A stretch of 64,000 nucleotides of DNA from JABCYV01 sp963729325 (GTDB lineage Bacteria; Acidobacteriota; Terriglobia; Terriglobales; Acidobacteriaceae), in assembly GCA_963729325.1 (NCBI GenBank), contig CAVSNS010000053.1, positions 189,848-253,847 of the forward strand. The letters are read 5' to 3'. The notes beneath the pieces were generated by a model that did no database searches, had not been told where the DNA came from, and worked only from the letters and a program-made list of their open reading frames with translations. A program made the translations under genes and the position numbers. Positions 50,513 to 58,719 of this stretch are shown here, in pieces (within the stretch, counting starts at the first letter, position 1; each line of letters starts with the position of its first letter).

Positions 50513-51418
50513 CTAAGCTGCCTTCTCATCGCCGTTGGCGCCTGGGCGGCCAACTAAATCTTGGCGGAGTCGCTCCATTTCTGCCGATGCTTCCTTTATT
50601 TGTTCAGCATATTCGTGGCCTTGCCGTGGTAGAAATCCCCCGTAGTTCTCCAGCAGCAGGCGGGCGCTCACCTCGAGGGCGGTCATATTGGAACGGGCTT
50701 GATTGGAAAGGGCAGACGTTAGCTTTCGGAGCTGCAAATCACGCACAGCTAGCGTTTGCCTGCTTTGAGCGGCTTCTTGTTCAAGTACTTGCCCGTGGTA
50801 GCGGATGAGTCCGAACAGACATGCTGTCAACGCCAGCAACCATGAATTGGCAATAATGGTTCCCGACAAAGCCTTAGTTAGGCTGGCATTTTTCTCTCTG
50901 TCGAATCTCGCGAAGCTGCTGGTCTCGGCCGCGGATAGCGCTGTGAGGAGCTTGCGAGCTTTATCCATATACTCCATACCTTCGTTCGAGTTCACCAGCA
51001 TGAATGCGCGGTGACGATATCCCTGTTGCCGCAAACTAATAGAGCGCTCCATCTCGGCTTGTTTTGAATTAGCCAAAGACTCCAGCTGCGACTCAACAGA
51101 CCGTTCGCGTTCCGTCCGGTTAGCTAGCCCGGCACGAAGGCTGGCAAAATCGGTTCCGATCCTGCTCTTAGCGTCGCTGTAGGGTTGCAAGTATGCAGGG
51201 TCCCCGGTTAGCAGGTATCCCCGCTGACCTGTTTCCATATCCGTGAAATCTTTCAGAACGGCGGAGATGTCCGCCTGGATCACGGAGCTTTCCAGCGTGA
51301 GCGCCGCCATTTTCTGCATCTGTTTTAAACGGTTGACAGCAAGATACGCATTCCATGCCATGAACGCGAGGAGTGCCGAAGCCCCGATTTGCAACGCAAC
51401 TTTTCGAAACATCTTCAT
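50513..51418 (-). CDS. CHASE3-domain membrane protein with degenerate histidine-kinase dimerisation region
   Basis: 301 residues from the ATG at 51418. Membrane helix (ALLAFMAWNAYLAVNRLKQM), CHASE3 periplasmic helix bundle (DISAVLKDFTDMETGQRGYL LTGDPAYLQP), second helix (TIIANSWLLALTACLFGLIR), then a coiled region LTSALSNQARSNMTALEVSA RLLLENYGG resembling HisKA. The expected H-E/D phospho-acceptor is missing and there is no ATPase domain, so it cannot be a kinase. May sense stress and pass it by protein contact. Coupled to the small gene at 51430-51615. Confidence 0.82.
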   Translation of the reverse strand: MKMFRKVALQIGASALLAFMAWNAYLAVNRLKQMQKMAALTLESSVIQADISAVLKDFTDMETGQRGYLLTGDPAYLQPYSDAKSRIGTDFASLRAGLANRTERERSVESQLESLANSKQAEMERSISLRQQGYRHRAFMLVNSNEGMEYMDKARKLLTALSAAETSSFARFDREKNASLTKALSGTIIANSWLLALTACLFGLIRYHGQVLEQEAAQSRQTLAVRDLQLRKLTSALSNQARSNMTALEVSARLLLENYGGFLPRQGHEYAEQIKEASAEMERLRQDLVGRPGANGDEKAA

Positions 51419-51429
51419 TGTGCCATCCT

Positions 51430-51615
51430 TCACGTGATGTTCAGGGAACCCTGCGCTGTAATGCGAGTGGCTTTGCAAATCTCCTCCGCAACCTTGACCA
51501 CTGCGTCGCTGTTGTGGGCGGGCCCTTCCGCTGACATAATCGAACTGGCAGCCAGGGTGAAAAGCAGAGCGTCCTTTTGCTTGTCGAAGTAAAGCACTAC
51601 CTGATTCGCTGCCAC
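51430..51615 (-). CDS. Small conserved-looking protein upstream of the CHASE3 gene
   Basis: 61 residues from a GTG with TAGGAGGCACGCAG ahead of it. Reads VVLYFDKQKDALLFTLAASS IMSAEGPAHNSDAV and VVKVAEEICKATRI; no family recognised. It lies 12 bases upstream of the CHASE3 ATG, so the two form an operon. Confidence 0.6.
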   Translation of the reverse strand: MAANQVVLYFDKQKDALLFTLAASSIMSAEGPAHNSDAVVKVAEEICKATRITAQGSLNIT

Positions 51616-51963
51616 CTGCGTGCCTCCTACTGTTCTTAGGGATAATAGGCCGATTCCCTACAACAATGAGGGTATCTCTCTTGGTGCGCCTTAATTTCTA
51701 ATCTTACTCAAGGGGATGATCCACGCGGATGATCCATGCGCCGTAAGGAGGTTGCAGCTTGAAATTGAATCTTTCACTCATCGGCGGACAAGGAAGATAA
51801 TGAGGAAATGCGCACGGTTTCTGCGTCGCAAATCAGTAGTCCCAGGTGTAAGCACTCGCCGCATGGAAGGCGACGAGATCATAGGTATGACCTTCGAGCT
51901 GAATGGTGTCATCAGAACCTTCAGGAACGACAATTTCTGTTCCTCTCTGCAGAAATACAGATG
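51616..51963. other. Intergenic region and upstream fragment of an IS256 element
   Basis: GATGATCCACGCG and GATGATCCATGCG (about 51715-51740) are tandem. From about 51850 on, fragments in other frames (VPGVSTRRMEGDEIIGMTFE) may be remains of the transposase N-terminus or unrelated. No gene called. Confidence 0.3.
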
Positions 51964-52560
51964 ATGCGCGGGCTGTCGACACGCAACTATGGAGCGGTGG
52001 TGAAGGAGTTTCGTGAAGCCTACGGGGTGGAGAAGTCGGCGGTGAGCGACAGCTTCATCGAGGCCAGCCGGGAGAAGTTGCAGGAGTTGATGGAGCGACC
52101 GCTGGGCGAGTTACGACTGTGTACGGTGCTGATCGACGGCACGCCGTTCCGGGATCGGCAGATGATCGTGGCCTTGGGCATCAGCACGGACGGGCGCAAA
52201 ATAGTGTTGGGCTTGCGCGAAGGAGCGACGGAGAACACCAGCGTGGTGAGCGCGCTGCTCCAGGATCTGGCGACACGTGGGCTGGACTTCAGCGTTTCTA
52301 GGCTGTATGTGCTGGACGGAGGCAAGGCGTTGGCGGCGGCGGTGCGCCGTCATGCAGGCGAGGCGGCTTTGATCCAACGCTGCCAGGTACACAAGCGGCG
52401 GAACGTGATCGATCATTTGCCCGAGGAGCACAAGCCGTCCGTCAAGAAGAAGCCACTGATCGAGCGCTTCCTGGGTCTTCCATACCGAAAGCGTCATCAG
52501 TTCGATGTAGTCAACAAACGAACGCTGCAACAGGCAAACTACGATCAATCCTTGAGATGA
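51964..52560 (+). pseudogene. IS256-family transposase, truncated at both ends
   Basis: MRGLSTRNYGAVVKEFREAY GVEKSAVSDSF, LCTVLIDGTPFRDRQMIVAL with the first Asp, LYVLDGGKALAAAVRRH with the second Asp, and RCQVHKRRNVIDHLPEEHKP. The usual continuation with the catalytic Glu is missing: after VKKKPLIERF the sequence is unrelated. So the element is dead. The N-terminal 100 or so residues are also absent. Confidence 0.8.
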
Positions 52561-52797
52561 CACATAGCTTGGCAGGATCGTTGTTCGCCACCGTTCAACG
52601 CAGAGCTCAAGCGCCGGTTGCCTGACAATAGTAGATGAGATTCTCGCGATCATTGATGGATCTCATTGGCACGAGCGAGCGGAGGTGCGGCCAGTGGCTC
52701 TTGAATGGGATCACGGTCAGCCTTCACGAGGTTGACTTGCTGGCCGCCACTGGTGAGCGTTTTACCAGGCAGTAAGCCGCCAAGTGGGCGAGTCGTG

Positions 52798-53568
52798 TCA
52801 TAGCTCGCTGAGTGGAGCTTCCAACTCGGACCCGTGAGTTAAGATCACAGAGCGCTCGATAAAGTTCTCCAACTGTCTGACGTTGCCCGGCCAGTGATGA
52901 TTCAATAGAGCAGCGATGGTTTCAGGAGGGATGCTTTCAATGCGTTTGTTCATGCGGCGCGCGAACTTCTGCACGAAGTAATGCACGAGTGGCGGAATAT
53001 CTTCTAGCCTTTCGCGCAACGGCGGAACCTGGATTAGGGATGCGCTGAATTGATGATACAAATCCGCGTGAAAGCGATTCTCCGCGACCCACTTTTCCAG
53101 ATCTTGTCTGGTCGCTGCGATCCAGCGTACATTGACGCGGATGGCACGTGTGCTGCCTAACCGTTCCGATTCACCCCGTTGCAGCACCTGGAGTAGCTTA
53201 GGTTGAGCATCCAGCGGGAATCGGGCGATCTCATCCAGGTAGAGTGTTCCTTTGTTCGCCAGTTCCAGCCGTCCGGGCTTCTCGTGAGTGGCGCCGTCAA
53301 ATGCTCCTTTTTCGTAGCCGAATAGCTCGCGTTCCAGGTCGGCGCCAGTCATCACACAATGGACCTTCACGAAGCTCTTATTCCGCCTGGGGCTTACGCG
53401 GTGGATGGCTCGTGCGATGGACTCCTTTCCTGATCCGGGTTCGCCGGCAATCAACACTGATCCATCGCTTGAAGCCAGCCTCTTAGAAAGGGCCAGCACG
53501 CGATTCAAGGCTGGGCTGTCACCGACGATCTCTTCATAACCAGATCCCGGGCGAATTTCCTCTTGCAC
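52798..53568 (-). CDS. Stand-alone sigma-54-interaction-type AAA+ ATPase with altered GAFTGA loop
   Basis: 256 residues, AAA+ domain only. Walker A GEPGSGKESI, DELERELFGYEKGAFDGATH, Walker B GTLYLDEIARFPLDAQPK, sensor I WIAATRQDLEKWVAENRFHA, sensor II GNVRQLENFIERSVI. The loop that touches sigma-54 is normally GAFTGA; here it is GAFDGA, with Asp for the key Thr. There is neither a receiver/GAF N-terminus nor an HTH C-terminus. So it may not activate sigma-54 in the usual way. Confidence 0.88.
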   Translation of the reverse strand: MQEEIRPGSGYEEIVGDSPALNRVLALSKRLASSDGSVLIAGEPGSGKESIARAIHRVSPRRNKSFVKVHCVMTGADLERELFGYEKGAFDGATHEKPGRLELANKGTLYLDEIARFPLDAQPKLLQVLQRGESERLGSTRAIRVNVRWIAATRQDLEKWVAENRFHADLYHQFSASLIQVPPLRERLEDIPPLVHYFVQKFARRMNKRIESIPPETIAALLNHHWPGNVRQLENFIERSVILTHGSELEAPLSEL

Positions 53569-54075
53569 TTGCCCTTTCCCTCCTCAATCACACACCGATT
53601 TCGCCCAATCATGCATCCGAGGTAGTGCAGGTCAAGAACAATGCGAGGTGCTACTCGCAAACGGCTGAGTGTTAAGAATTCGTCTGCGGAGCCGAAGCAG
53701 TCGACCTAAGATCTGGTGATCGTATCCATCTTCCTTACCTGCTTCCTGTGGCTTCTTGAAAGAAATCGCCATTGTCTACAATCGAAAAATAGCCGAGCCG
53801 ACAACAATTCAGCCGCCGTTTGTGAAAGTAGCACCACGCTTAACGAAGAATCTATTGTGCCTTTGGTACAAAAGGCTAGACCTAGGTGAAGATGATCTTT
53901 ACAAAGGTTTAGCGCTTCGAAGGTGTGGGTATCCCACCGCATTCCTTGATTTCTCGCCTCTTGACAAGTGGAGATTAGGGTGTAGATTTGGCACCGCCAT
54001 CCCGAGATCACGCTGTTCAGCTCGAGCGGAAGGATTGAATTTGAGTCGTATTGCCGGCCTGCCAGAGGGGGGACA
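53569..54075. other. Gene-poor stretch
   Basis: About 500 bp without a supportable gene. Overlapping frames on both strands (for example 53756-54121 plus, 53706-54011 minus) have no ribosome-binding site and no family features. Confidence 0.35.
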
Positions 54076-54267
54076 ATGGCTCCGGAACAGTGTCAGCATC
54101 CCAACCGAGTCAGAGGCGTAGTGGAGTTAGATTTTGCACGGCAAGAGGATTCCGACGATTCTATCTGCACTGCGCCGATTTCCTTCGCCATCTGCGAGGA
54201 CTGCGGACAGATTGAGCTCTATGCAATGTTTCAGCAGTTGTTGTGTGATTGGCTGAGGAAAGCTTGA
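54076..54267 (+). CDS. Small Cys-paired protein, possible zinc binder
   Basis: 63 residues with AGAGGGGGGA just before the ATG. CQHPNRVRGVVELDFARQED and CTAPISFAICEDCGQIELYA: a C-x-H and a C-x2-C pair fit a zinc-ribbon-like fold. Ends FQQLLCDWLRKA. No named family. It lies just ahead of the tyrosinase gene on the same strand. Confidence 0.6.
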   Translation: MAPEQCQHPNRVRGVVELDFARQEDSDDSICTAPISFAICEDCGQIELYAMFQQLLCDWLRKA

Positions 54268-54283
54268 TAAGCGAGTCTTAAGA

Positions 54284-55660
54284 TTGCCACTTTGCCTAGG
54301 GGCGATGACGTTCTTCGACCCGACTATCCAAACCCACACTGCAGCGCACGATGTGCTGGAGCTGAACTTCATTTTCCCTCCTGCGGCAGGTGCGAAACCG
54401 GCTGCAAAGAAAGAAGGAGCGCCGGCTTCCGGGGCTTCAAAGAGGGAGAACACGGCTTCTTCCGAGGGGAAGAAGCCGCACATCCGCTACAACGTGAACA
54501 GCCCCGAAGGCCAAGTGATGCTCGCGAAGTACATGAAGGCGATCGAGATCATGAAGACATTGCCCGACTACGATAAGCGCTCGTGGGTGTGGTGGTGGAA
54601 TACCCACTGGGTAAAGGGCTTCCCGGCGTTCCTTTGGGATTACTCCAGGAAAAAGAAGACAGAGGTCATCGCCGCTCTCCCGAAGGAGGTTCAAGCCGAT
54701 GCCGAGGCCGTGTGGGATGGCTGCCAATCCCATGCCCGCAACCCAAACGATCTTGCGCAATTCGAGCAGTGGTACTTCCTGCCTTGGCATCGATTGATGC
54801 TGTACCAGTTCGAGGGTGTCATTCGCGAGGTGCTGCACGACGAGGACTTTACGCTTCCGTACTGGAATCCGGTCACCGGAAATCCCGACGATCTCATAGT
54901 ACCCGCAGTGTTCCGGGTTCCAGGCTCCACGCTTTACAACGGCACCCGCTGGCCCTGGGTGAATGGGGGCGACCGCATCGACATACTGTATATAAACTGG
55001 ATCGGTCTTGACGCCCTCAAGGAAACGTTTTACATCGACTCGCCGAACGGCAACTTAGGGTTCAATCCGACGCTTGATCGGAACCCGCACTTCTTCACTC
55101 ATCTCGCTTTAGGGGGCGACATGGCCGAGTTCTCCACGGTCGGCGGTGACCCCATGTTCTATCTCCATCACTCCAACATGGACCGGCTTTGGGAAAGCTG
55201 GAACCGGCTGGGCCACACCAATCCAACCGATCCAAAATATCTTAATCGCAATTTTGCATATGGGGACAGAAGCGGCAAGCGCGTCGATTTGCCGGTCAGC
55301 GCCGGTAACCGTACCGCGCAGCTCGGGTACGAATATGACAAGTATGAGACAGCGCCTACGTCACGGCACCTATCCCCTAAGGAGGCCAAGGTGGCCGCCG
55401 CAAGGGATGCCGCTATCAAGGCTCTTTACGAGCACATGATGCACGGCGGCATGCATGGCGCTCAGCATGCGATGAGCATGCCGGGCTTGAGCCAGCATGA
55501 CGTCGAGGCGATCAATTTGCGCGATCCGGAAGCGATCAGGCGCTTCCTCGCAAATGCAACTCACGACACGACCCCCACCCATCGGCCCCCAACGCCCGCA
55601 CCCGCCGCGCCGCAATTAGAGCCCCGCGACGCCCTGCGCCCCGCGGTCACCCAGGACTAG
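54284..55660 (+). CDS. Tyrosinase-family (type 3 copper) protein
   Basis: 458 residues from a TTG; the ATG at 54305 (MTFFDPTIQTHTAAHDVLEL) may be the real start. CuA region: WDGCQSHARNPNDLAQFEQW YFLPWHRLMLYQFEG with the His of CQSHA and LPWHR. CuB region: NPHFFTHLALGGDM and GGDPMFYLHHSNMDRLWESW. Type 3 copper enzymes oxidise phenols. No signal peptide is seen with either start. The C-terminus has a Met/His/Gly-rich segment (MMHGGMHGAQHAMSMPGL) and a Pro-rich tail, possibly for copper loading. Confidence 0.88.
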   Translation: MPLCLGAMTFFDPTIQTHTAAHDVLELNFIFPPAAGAKPAAKKEGAPASGASKRENTASSEGKKPHIRYNVNSPEGQVMLAKYMKAIEIMKTLPDYDKRSWVWWWNTHWVKGFPAFLWDYSRKKKTEVIAALPKEVQADAEAVWDGCQSHARNPNDLAQFEQWYFLPWHRLMLYQFEGVIREVLHDEDFTLPYWNPVTGNPDDLIVPAVFRVPGSTLYNGTRWPWVNGGDRIDILYINWIGLDALKETFYIDSPNGNLGFNPTLDRNPHFFTHLALGGDMAEFSTVGGDPMFYLHHSNMDRLWESWNRLGHTNPTDPKYLNRNFAYGDRSGKRVDLPVSAGNRTAQLGYEYDKYETAPTSRHLSPKEAKVAAARDAAIKALYEHMMHGGMHGAQHAMSMPGLSQHDVEAINLRDPEAIRRFLANATHDTTPTHRPPTPAPAAPQLEPRDALRPAVTQD

Positions 55661-55883
55661 ACCTAGGGGAGGGGTGGGGAACTAACTCGCTTCCTCTCTC
55701 TAACCCCCTCCCAGGTTTGACCCTTCTTTTCTCCGGCCTGTACTATCGAAGTAATCAGCTCTCAGCCTTCAGCCCTCAGTCTTCAGCTCCTGAACCAAAC
55801 GATGGGATCAGGCAAACGGGCAGTACGACTTCCCGTTGCGGGCTGAATGCTGACGGCTGAATGCTGGCTGCCTATCGAAAATC

Positions 55884-56945
55884 ATGCCCCACGAGCTACC
55901 CAAATCGTACGAGCCGGGCGCGATTGAAACGCGCTGGGCGGAGTACTGGGTCAAAGAGAAACTTTTCTCCGTGCCCACGCCGCCGCCGAGCTCGCCAGAG
56001 GAAGAGACGCGTCCGGTATTCACGCTGCTATTGCCGCCGCCGAATGTGACTGGCCGCCTGCATATGGGCCACATGCTCAACCATACGCAGATGGACATCA
56101 TCGTGCGCTGGCACCGCATGCGCGGTTTCATCACGCTGTGGCTTCCGGGGACGGACCATGCCGGCATTGCCACGCAGATGATGGTCGAGCGGCAACTGGC
56201 GAGTGAAGGTAAGAATCGCCGGGACCTGGGACGCGAAGCGTTCATCGAGCGAGTGTGGGAATGGAAGCGGCATTACGGCGGAGCCATACTCGAGCAGATG
56301 AAGCGTCTCGGGGACTCGGTGGACTGGGACCGCGAATACTTCACCATGGACGAAAATCTTTCGCGCGCCGTGCGCGAAGTTTTCGTTCGGCTCTATGAAG
56401 AAGGATTGATTTATCGCGGAAAGTACATCGTCAACTGGTGTCCGCGGTGTGAGACTGCGATCTCCGACCTTGAGGTCAAGCACGAAGAAGTGCAAGGCAA
56501 GCTGTACGAGATTCGCTATCCGGTGATTGGAAGCAGCGAGTTCATCACCGTGGCCACGACTCGTCCGGAGACGATGCTGGGCGATACCGCGGTTGCAGTG
56601 AACGAGAAAGACGAACGCTACCGGCACCTGCACGGGAAAAAAGTTTTGCTGCCGTTGATGAATCGGGAGATTCCGATCATCACCGATGAGCTGGCAAATC
56701 CTGAGTTTGGCACGGGCGCGGTGAAAGTGACGCCGGCGCACGATCCCAACGACTTCCAGGCGGGGTTGCGGCACAACCTGCCGCAGATCGATGTCATGGA
56801 CGAGCACGCTCACATGAACCAGAATGCCGGGCCTTACGCCGGGTTGAGCCGATATGCCGCGCGTGAACGCGTGCTCGAAGACTTGCGCAAACAAGGATTT
56901 CTGGTTGGCGAGAAAGACTACACAATCGTCGCTCGGCAAGTGTGA
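55884..56945 (+). CDS. valS: Valyl-tRNA synthetase, N-terminal piece
   Basis: Charges tRNA-Val. ATG at 55884; class I signature PPPNVTGRLHMGHML (HIGH motif as HMGH, residues 60-63), PGTDHAGIATQMMVERQL, then the editing domain TVATTRPETMLGDTAVAVN and GTGAVKVTPAHDPNDFQ. The frame breaks after GEKDYTI near 56928; a single-base correction gives DYTI-LGKCDRCGTVVEP and continues in the next entry. As valS is essential and no second copy is in view, an assembly error is the simplest reading. Confidence 0.93.
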   Translation: MPHELPKSYEPGAIETRWAEYWVKEKLFSVPTPPPSSPEEETRPVFTLLLPPPNVTGRLHMGHMLNHTQMDIIVRWHRMRGFITLWLPGTDHAGIATQMMVERQLASEGKNRRDLGREAFIERVWEWKRHYGGAILEQMKRLGDSVDWDREYFTMDENLSRAVREVFVRLYEEGLIYRGKYIVNWCPRCETAISDLEVKHEEVQGKLYEIRYPVIGSSEFITVATTRPETMLGDTAVAVNEKDERYRHLHGKKVLLPLMNREIPIITDELANPEFGTGAVKVTPAHDPNDFQAGLRHNLPQIDVMDEHAHMNQNAGPYAGLSRYAARERVLEDLRKQGFLVGEKDYTIVARQV

Positions 56946-58659
56946 TCGCTGCGGAACGGTAGTTGAGCCGCGGCTTTCCACGCAGTGGTTCATCAAGATC
57001 AAACCGCTGGCCAACCGGGCGACTGAGGTAGTGGAGAACGGCGAGATCACCATTGTCCCGGAAAACTACAAACAGATTTATCTGAACTGGATGCATAACA
57101 TCCACGACTGGTGCATTTCGCGTCAGTTGTGGTGGGGGCATCGCATTCCGGCGTGGCATTGCCAGTGTGGGGAGATCATTGTTGCTCGCGAGGCGCCGGC
57201 GAAATGTCCCAAATGTGGAGATTCGGCATTGAAGCAGGACACGGATGTGTTGGATACATGGTTCTCTTCCGGACTGCTGCCGTTTACTACGCTAGGGTGG
57301 CCGGAAAAGACTCGCGATCAGGAGGTCTTCTATCCGACGACACTATTGATCACAGCCTACGAGATCCTGTTTTTCTGGGTAGCGCGCATGATCATGTTCG
57401 GTTGTCATTTCATGCGGGGCCATCAACAGGATCCGAAGATCAAAAAGGCGAGCGGTTGGCTCGACAAGAAAAATGATAGCGTTCCCTTCCGTCAGGTTTA
57501 CATCCACGCCCTGGTGCGCGATGCGGAGCGGCAGAAGATGTCGAAAACTAAGGGGAACGTGGTTGATCCGCTGGATATTATTCAGCGCTTCGGCACCGAT
57601 GCGACTCGATTCACGCTGGCTGCTATGGCGGCCCCGGGGACGGACATCGCGTTCAGCGAGAGCCGCACAGATGGATACCGTGCGTTTGCCAACAAGATCT
57701 GGAATGCTGCGCGGTTCATGTTCATGAATGTGGACAGAGTGCAGCCGGGACTACGGCCCGGCTCGACAGCCGAGGGCGGCTGTCCCCAAGCAGGTATTGC
57801 CGGATTTGAGCCAGTCGCTCTAGAAGACCGCTGGATTCTTTCGCGGTTCCATCGAGTGACGAAAGACGTTAACGAGGCCTGGCAAACCTACCGTTTTCAC
57901 GAGGGCGCGAACCGGATCTACGATTTCTTTTGGGGCGATTTCTGCGATTGGTATATCGAACTAATCAAATCGCGCCTCGCTTTTGAGAGCGCCGCTGACA
58001 AAGCGTCTGCAAGAATCGCCTGCAGCAACCTGGTTAGCTTGTTTGAAGCGGCTCTGCGGCTTTTGCATCCAGTGATGCCATTTATCACGGAAGAAATCTG
58101 GCAAGCGGTCTACGATGGCAAGCCGCCGATGAAGTCGATCGCGCTTGCCCCCTATCCGCAGGCGGATCAGAAGCAGTTCGATTTGGCAGCCGAGACCGAT
58201 ATGGCAATCTTGCAAGATTTGATTGTCAGCGTGCGCCAGCTTCGCGTCGATCTGAAAGTGGAAAACAAGGAGAAGGTTCCGATTCTTGTGTTTTGCCATG
58301 ATCCTGAAACCTGGAACCTGATCGAACAGAATCGCAGCGCAGTGGAGAGGCTGGCCAATGTGTCGAGTATCACCGAAGTGTCCCAGTCGCAGGCAAGACA
58401 AGCTCCTGCGCGCAGCACGGCGCGATTCGACGTACATGTCGTCTACGAAAAGAAGATCGATGTTGCCGTGGAGCGCGACCGCCTAAGAAAAGAATTGGAT
58501 CAGATCGAAAGGGAAATCGGCAATGGCCAGCGTCAACTCAGCAACCAGCAGTTTCTTGCCAAAGCGCCCGCGAAGATTGTCGAGGGCATGCGCGCACGGG
58601 CGCAAGAATTGGCCGTACTGCTGGAGAAAACGCAAAGTAAGTTGGATGAGTTAAATTGA
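56854..58659 (+). CDS. valS: Valyl-tRNA synthetase, C-terminal piece
   Basis: True continuation begins at about 56930 (LGKCDRCGTVVEPRLSTQWF). Rossmann second half WCISRQLWWGHRIPAWHCQC, zinc-type CPKCGD, and the KMSKS motif as KMSKTKGNVVDPLD. Anticodon-binding domain and C-terminal coiled coil (AVERDRLRKELDQIEREIGN). Between MFMNVDRV and GFEPVALEDRWILSRF lies an insertion PGLRPGSTAEGGCPQAGIA coded by a palindromic repeat. Joined length about 920 residues. Confidence 0.92.
   Translation: MPRVNACSKTCANKDFWLARKTTQSSLGKCDRCGTVVEPRLSTQWFIKIKPLANRATEVVENGEITIVPENYKQIYLNWMHNIHDWCISRQLWWGHRIPAWHCQCGEIIVAREAPAKCPKCGDSALKQDTDVLDTWFSSGLLPFTTLGWPEKTRDQEVFYPTTLLITAYEILFFWVARMIMFGCHFMRGHQQDPKIKKASGWLDKKNDSVPFRQVYIHALVRDAERQKMSKTKGNVVDPLDIIQRFGTDATRFTLAAMAAPGTDIAFSESRTDGYRAFANKIWNAARFMFMNVDRVQPGLRPGSTAEGGCPQAGIAGFEPVALEDRWILSRFHRVTKDVNEAWQTYRFHEGANRIYDFFWGDFCDWYIELIKSRLAFESAADKASARIACSNLVSLFEAALRLLHPVMPFITEEIWQAVYDGKPPMKSIALAPYPQADQKQFDLAAETDMAILQDLIVSVRQLRVDLKVENKEKVPILVFCHDPETWNLIEQNRSAVERLANVSSITEVSQSQARQAPARSTARFDVHVVYEKKIDVAVERDRLRKELDQIEREIGNGQRQLSNQQFLAKAPAKIVEGMRARAQELAVLLEKTQSKLDELN
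57765..57790. repeat. Palindromic repeat in frame inside valS
   Basis: GACAGCC-GAGGGC-GGCTGTC followed by CCCCA, preceded by CGGCTC. The same unit is at 2724-2750 (kinase linker) and 31718-31741 (intergenic). It encodes STAEGGCP within a variable part of ValRS. Confidence 0.75.
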
Positions 58660-58719
58660 ATCGGTTCTCAGTTCTCAGTGGTCAGTTGTCAGTAGGACAA
58701 AAATAGCTGCCCCACAAAT

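Noticed and set aside
53706..54121. Overlapping small frames on both strands
   Set aside because: No ribosome-binding site, no hydrophobic or domain pattern, and equal quality on both strands.
56028..57053. 341-codon minus-strand frame over valS
   Set aside because: Complement of the conserved ValRS coding sequence; no start signals or domains.
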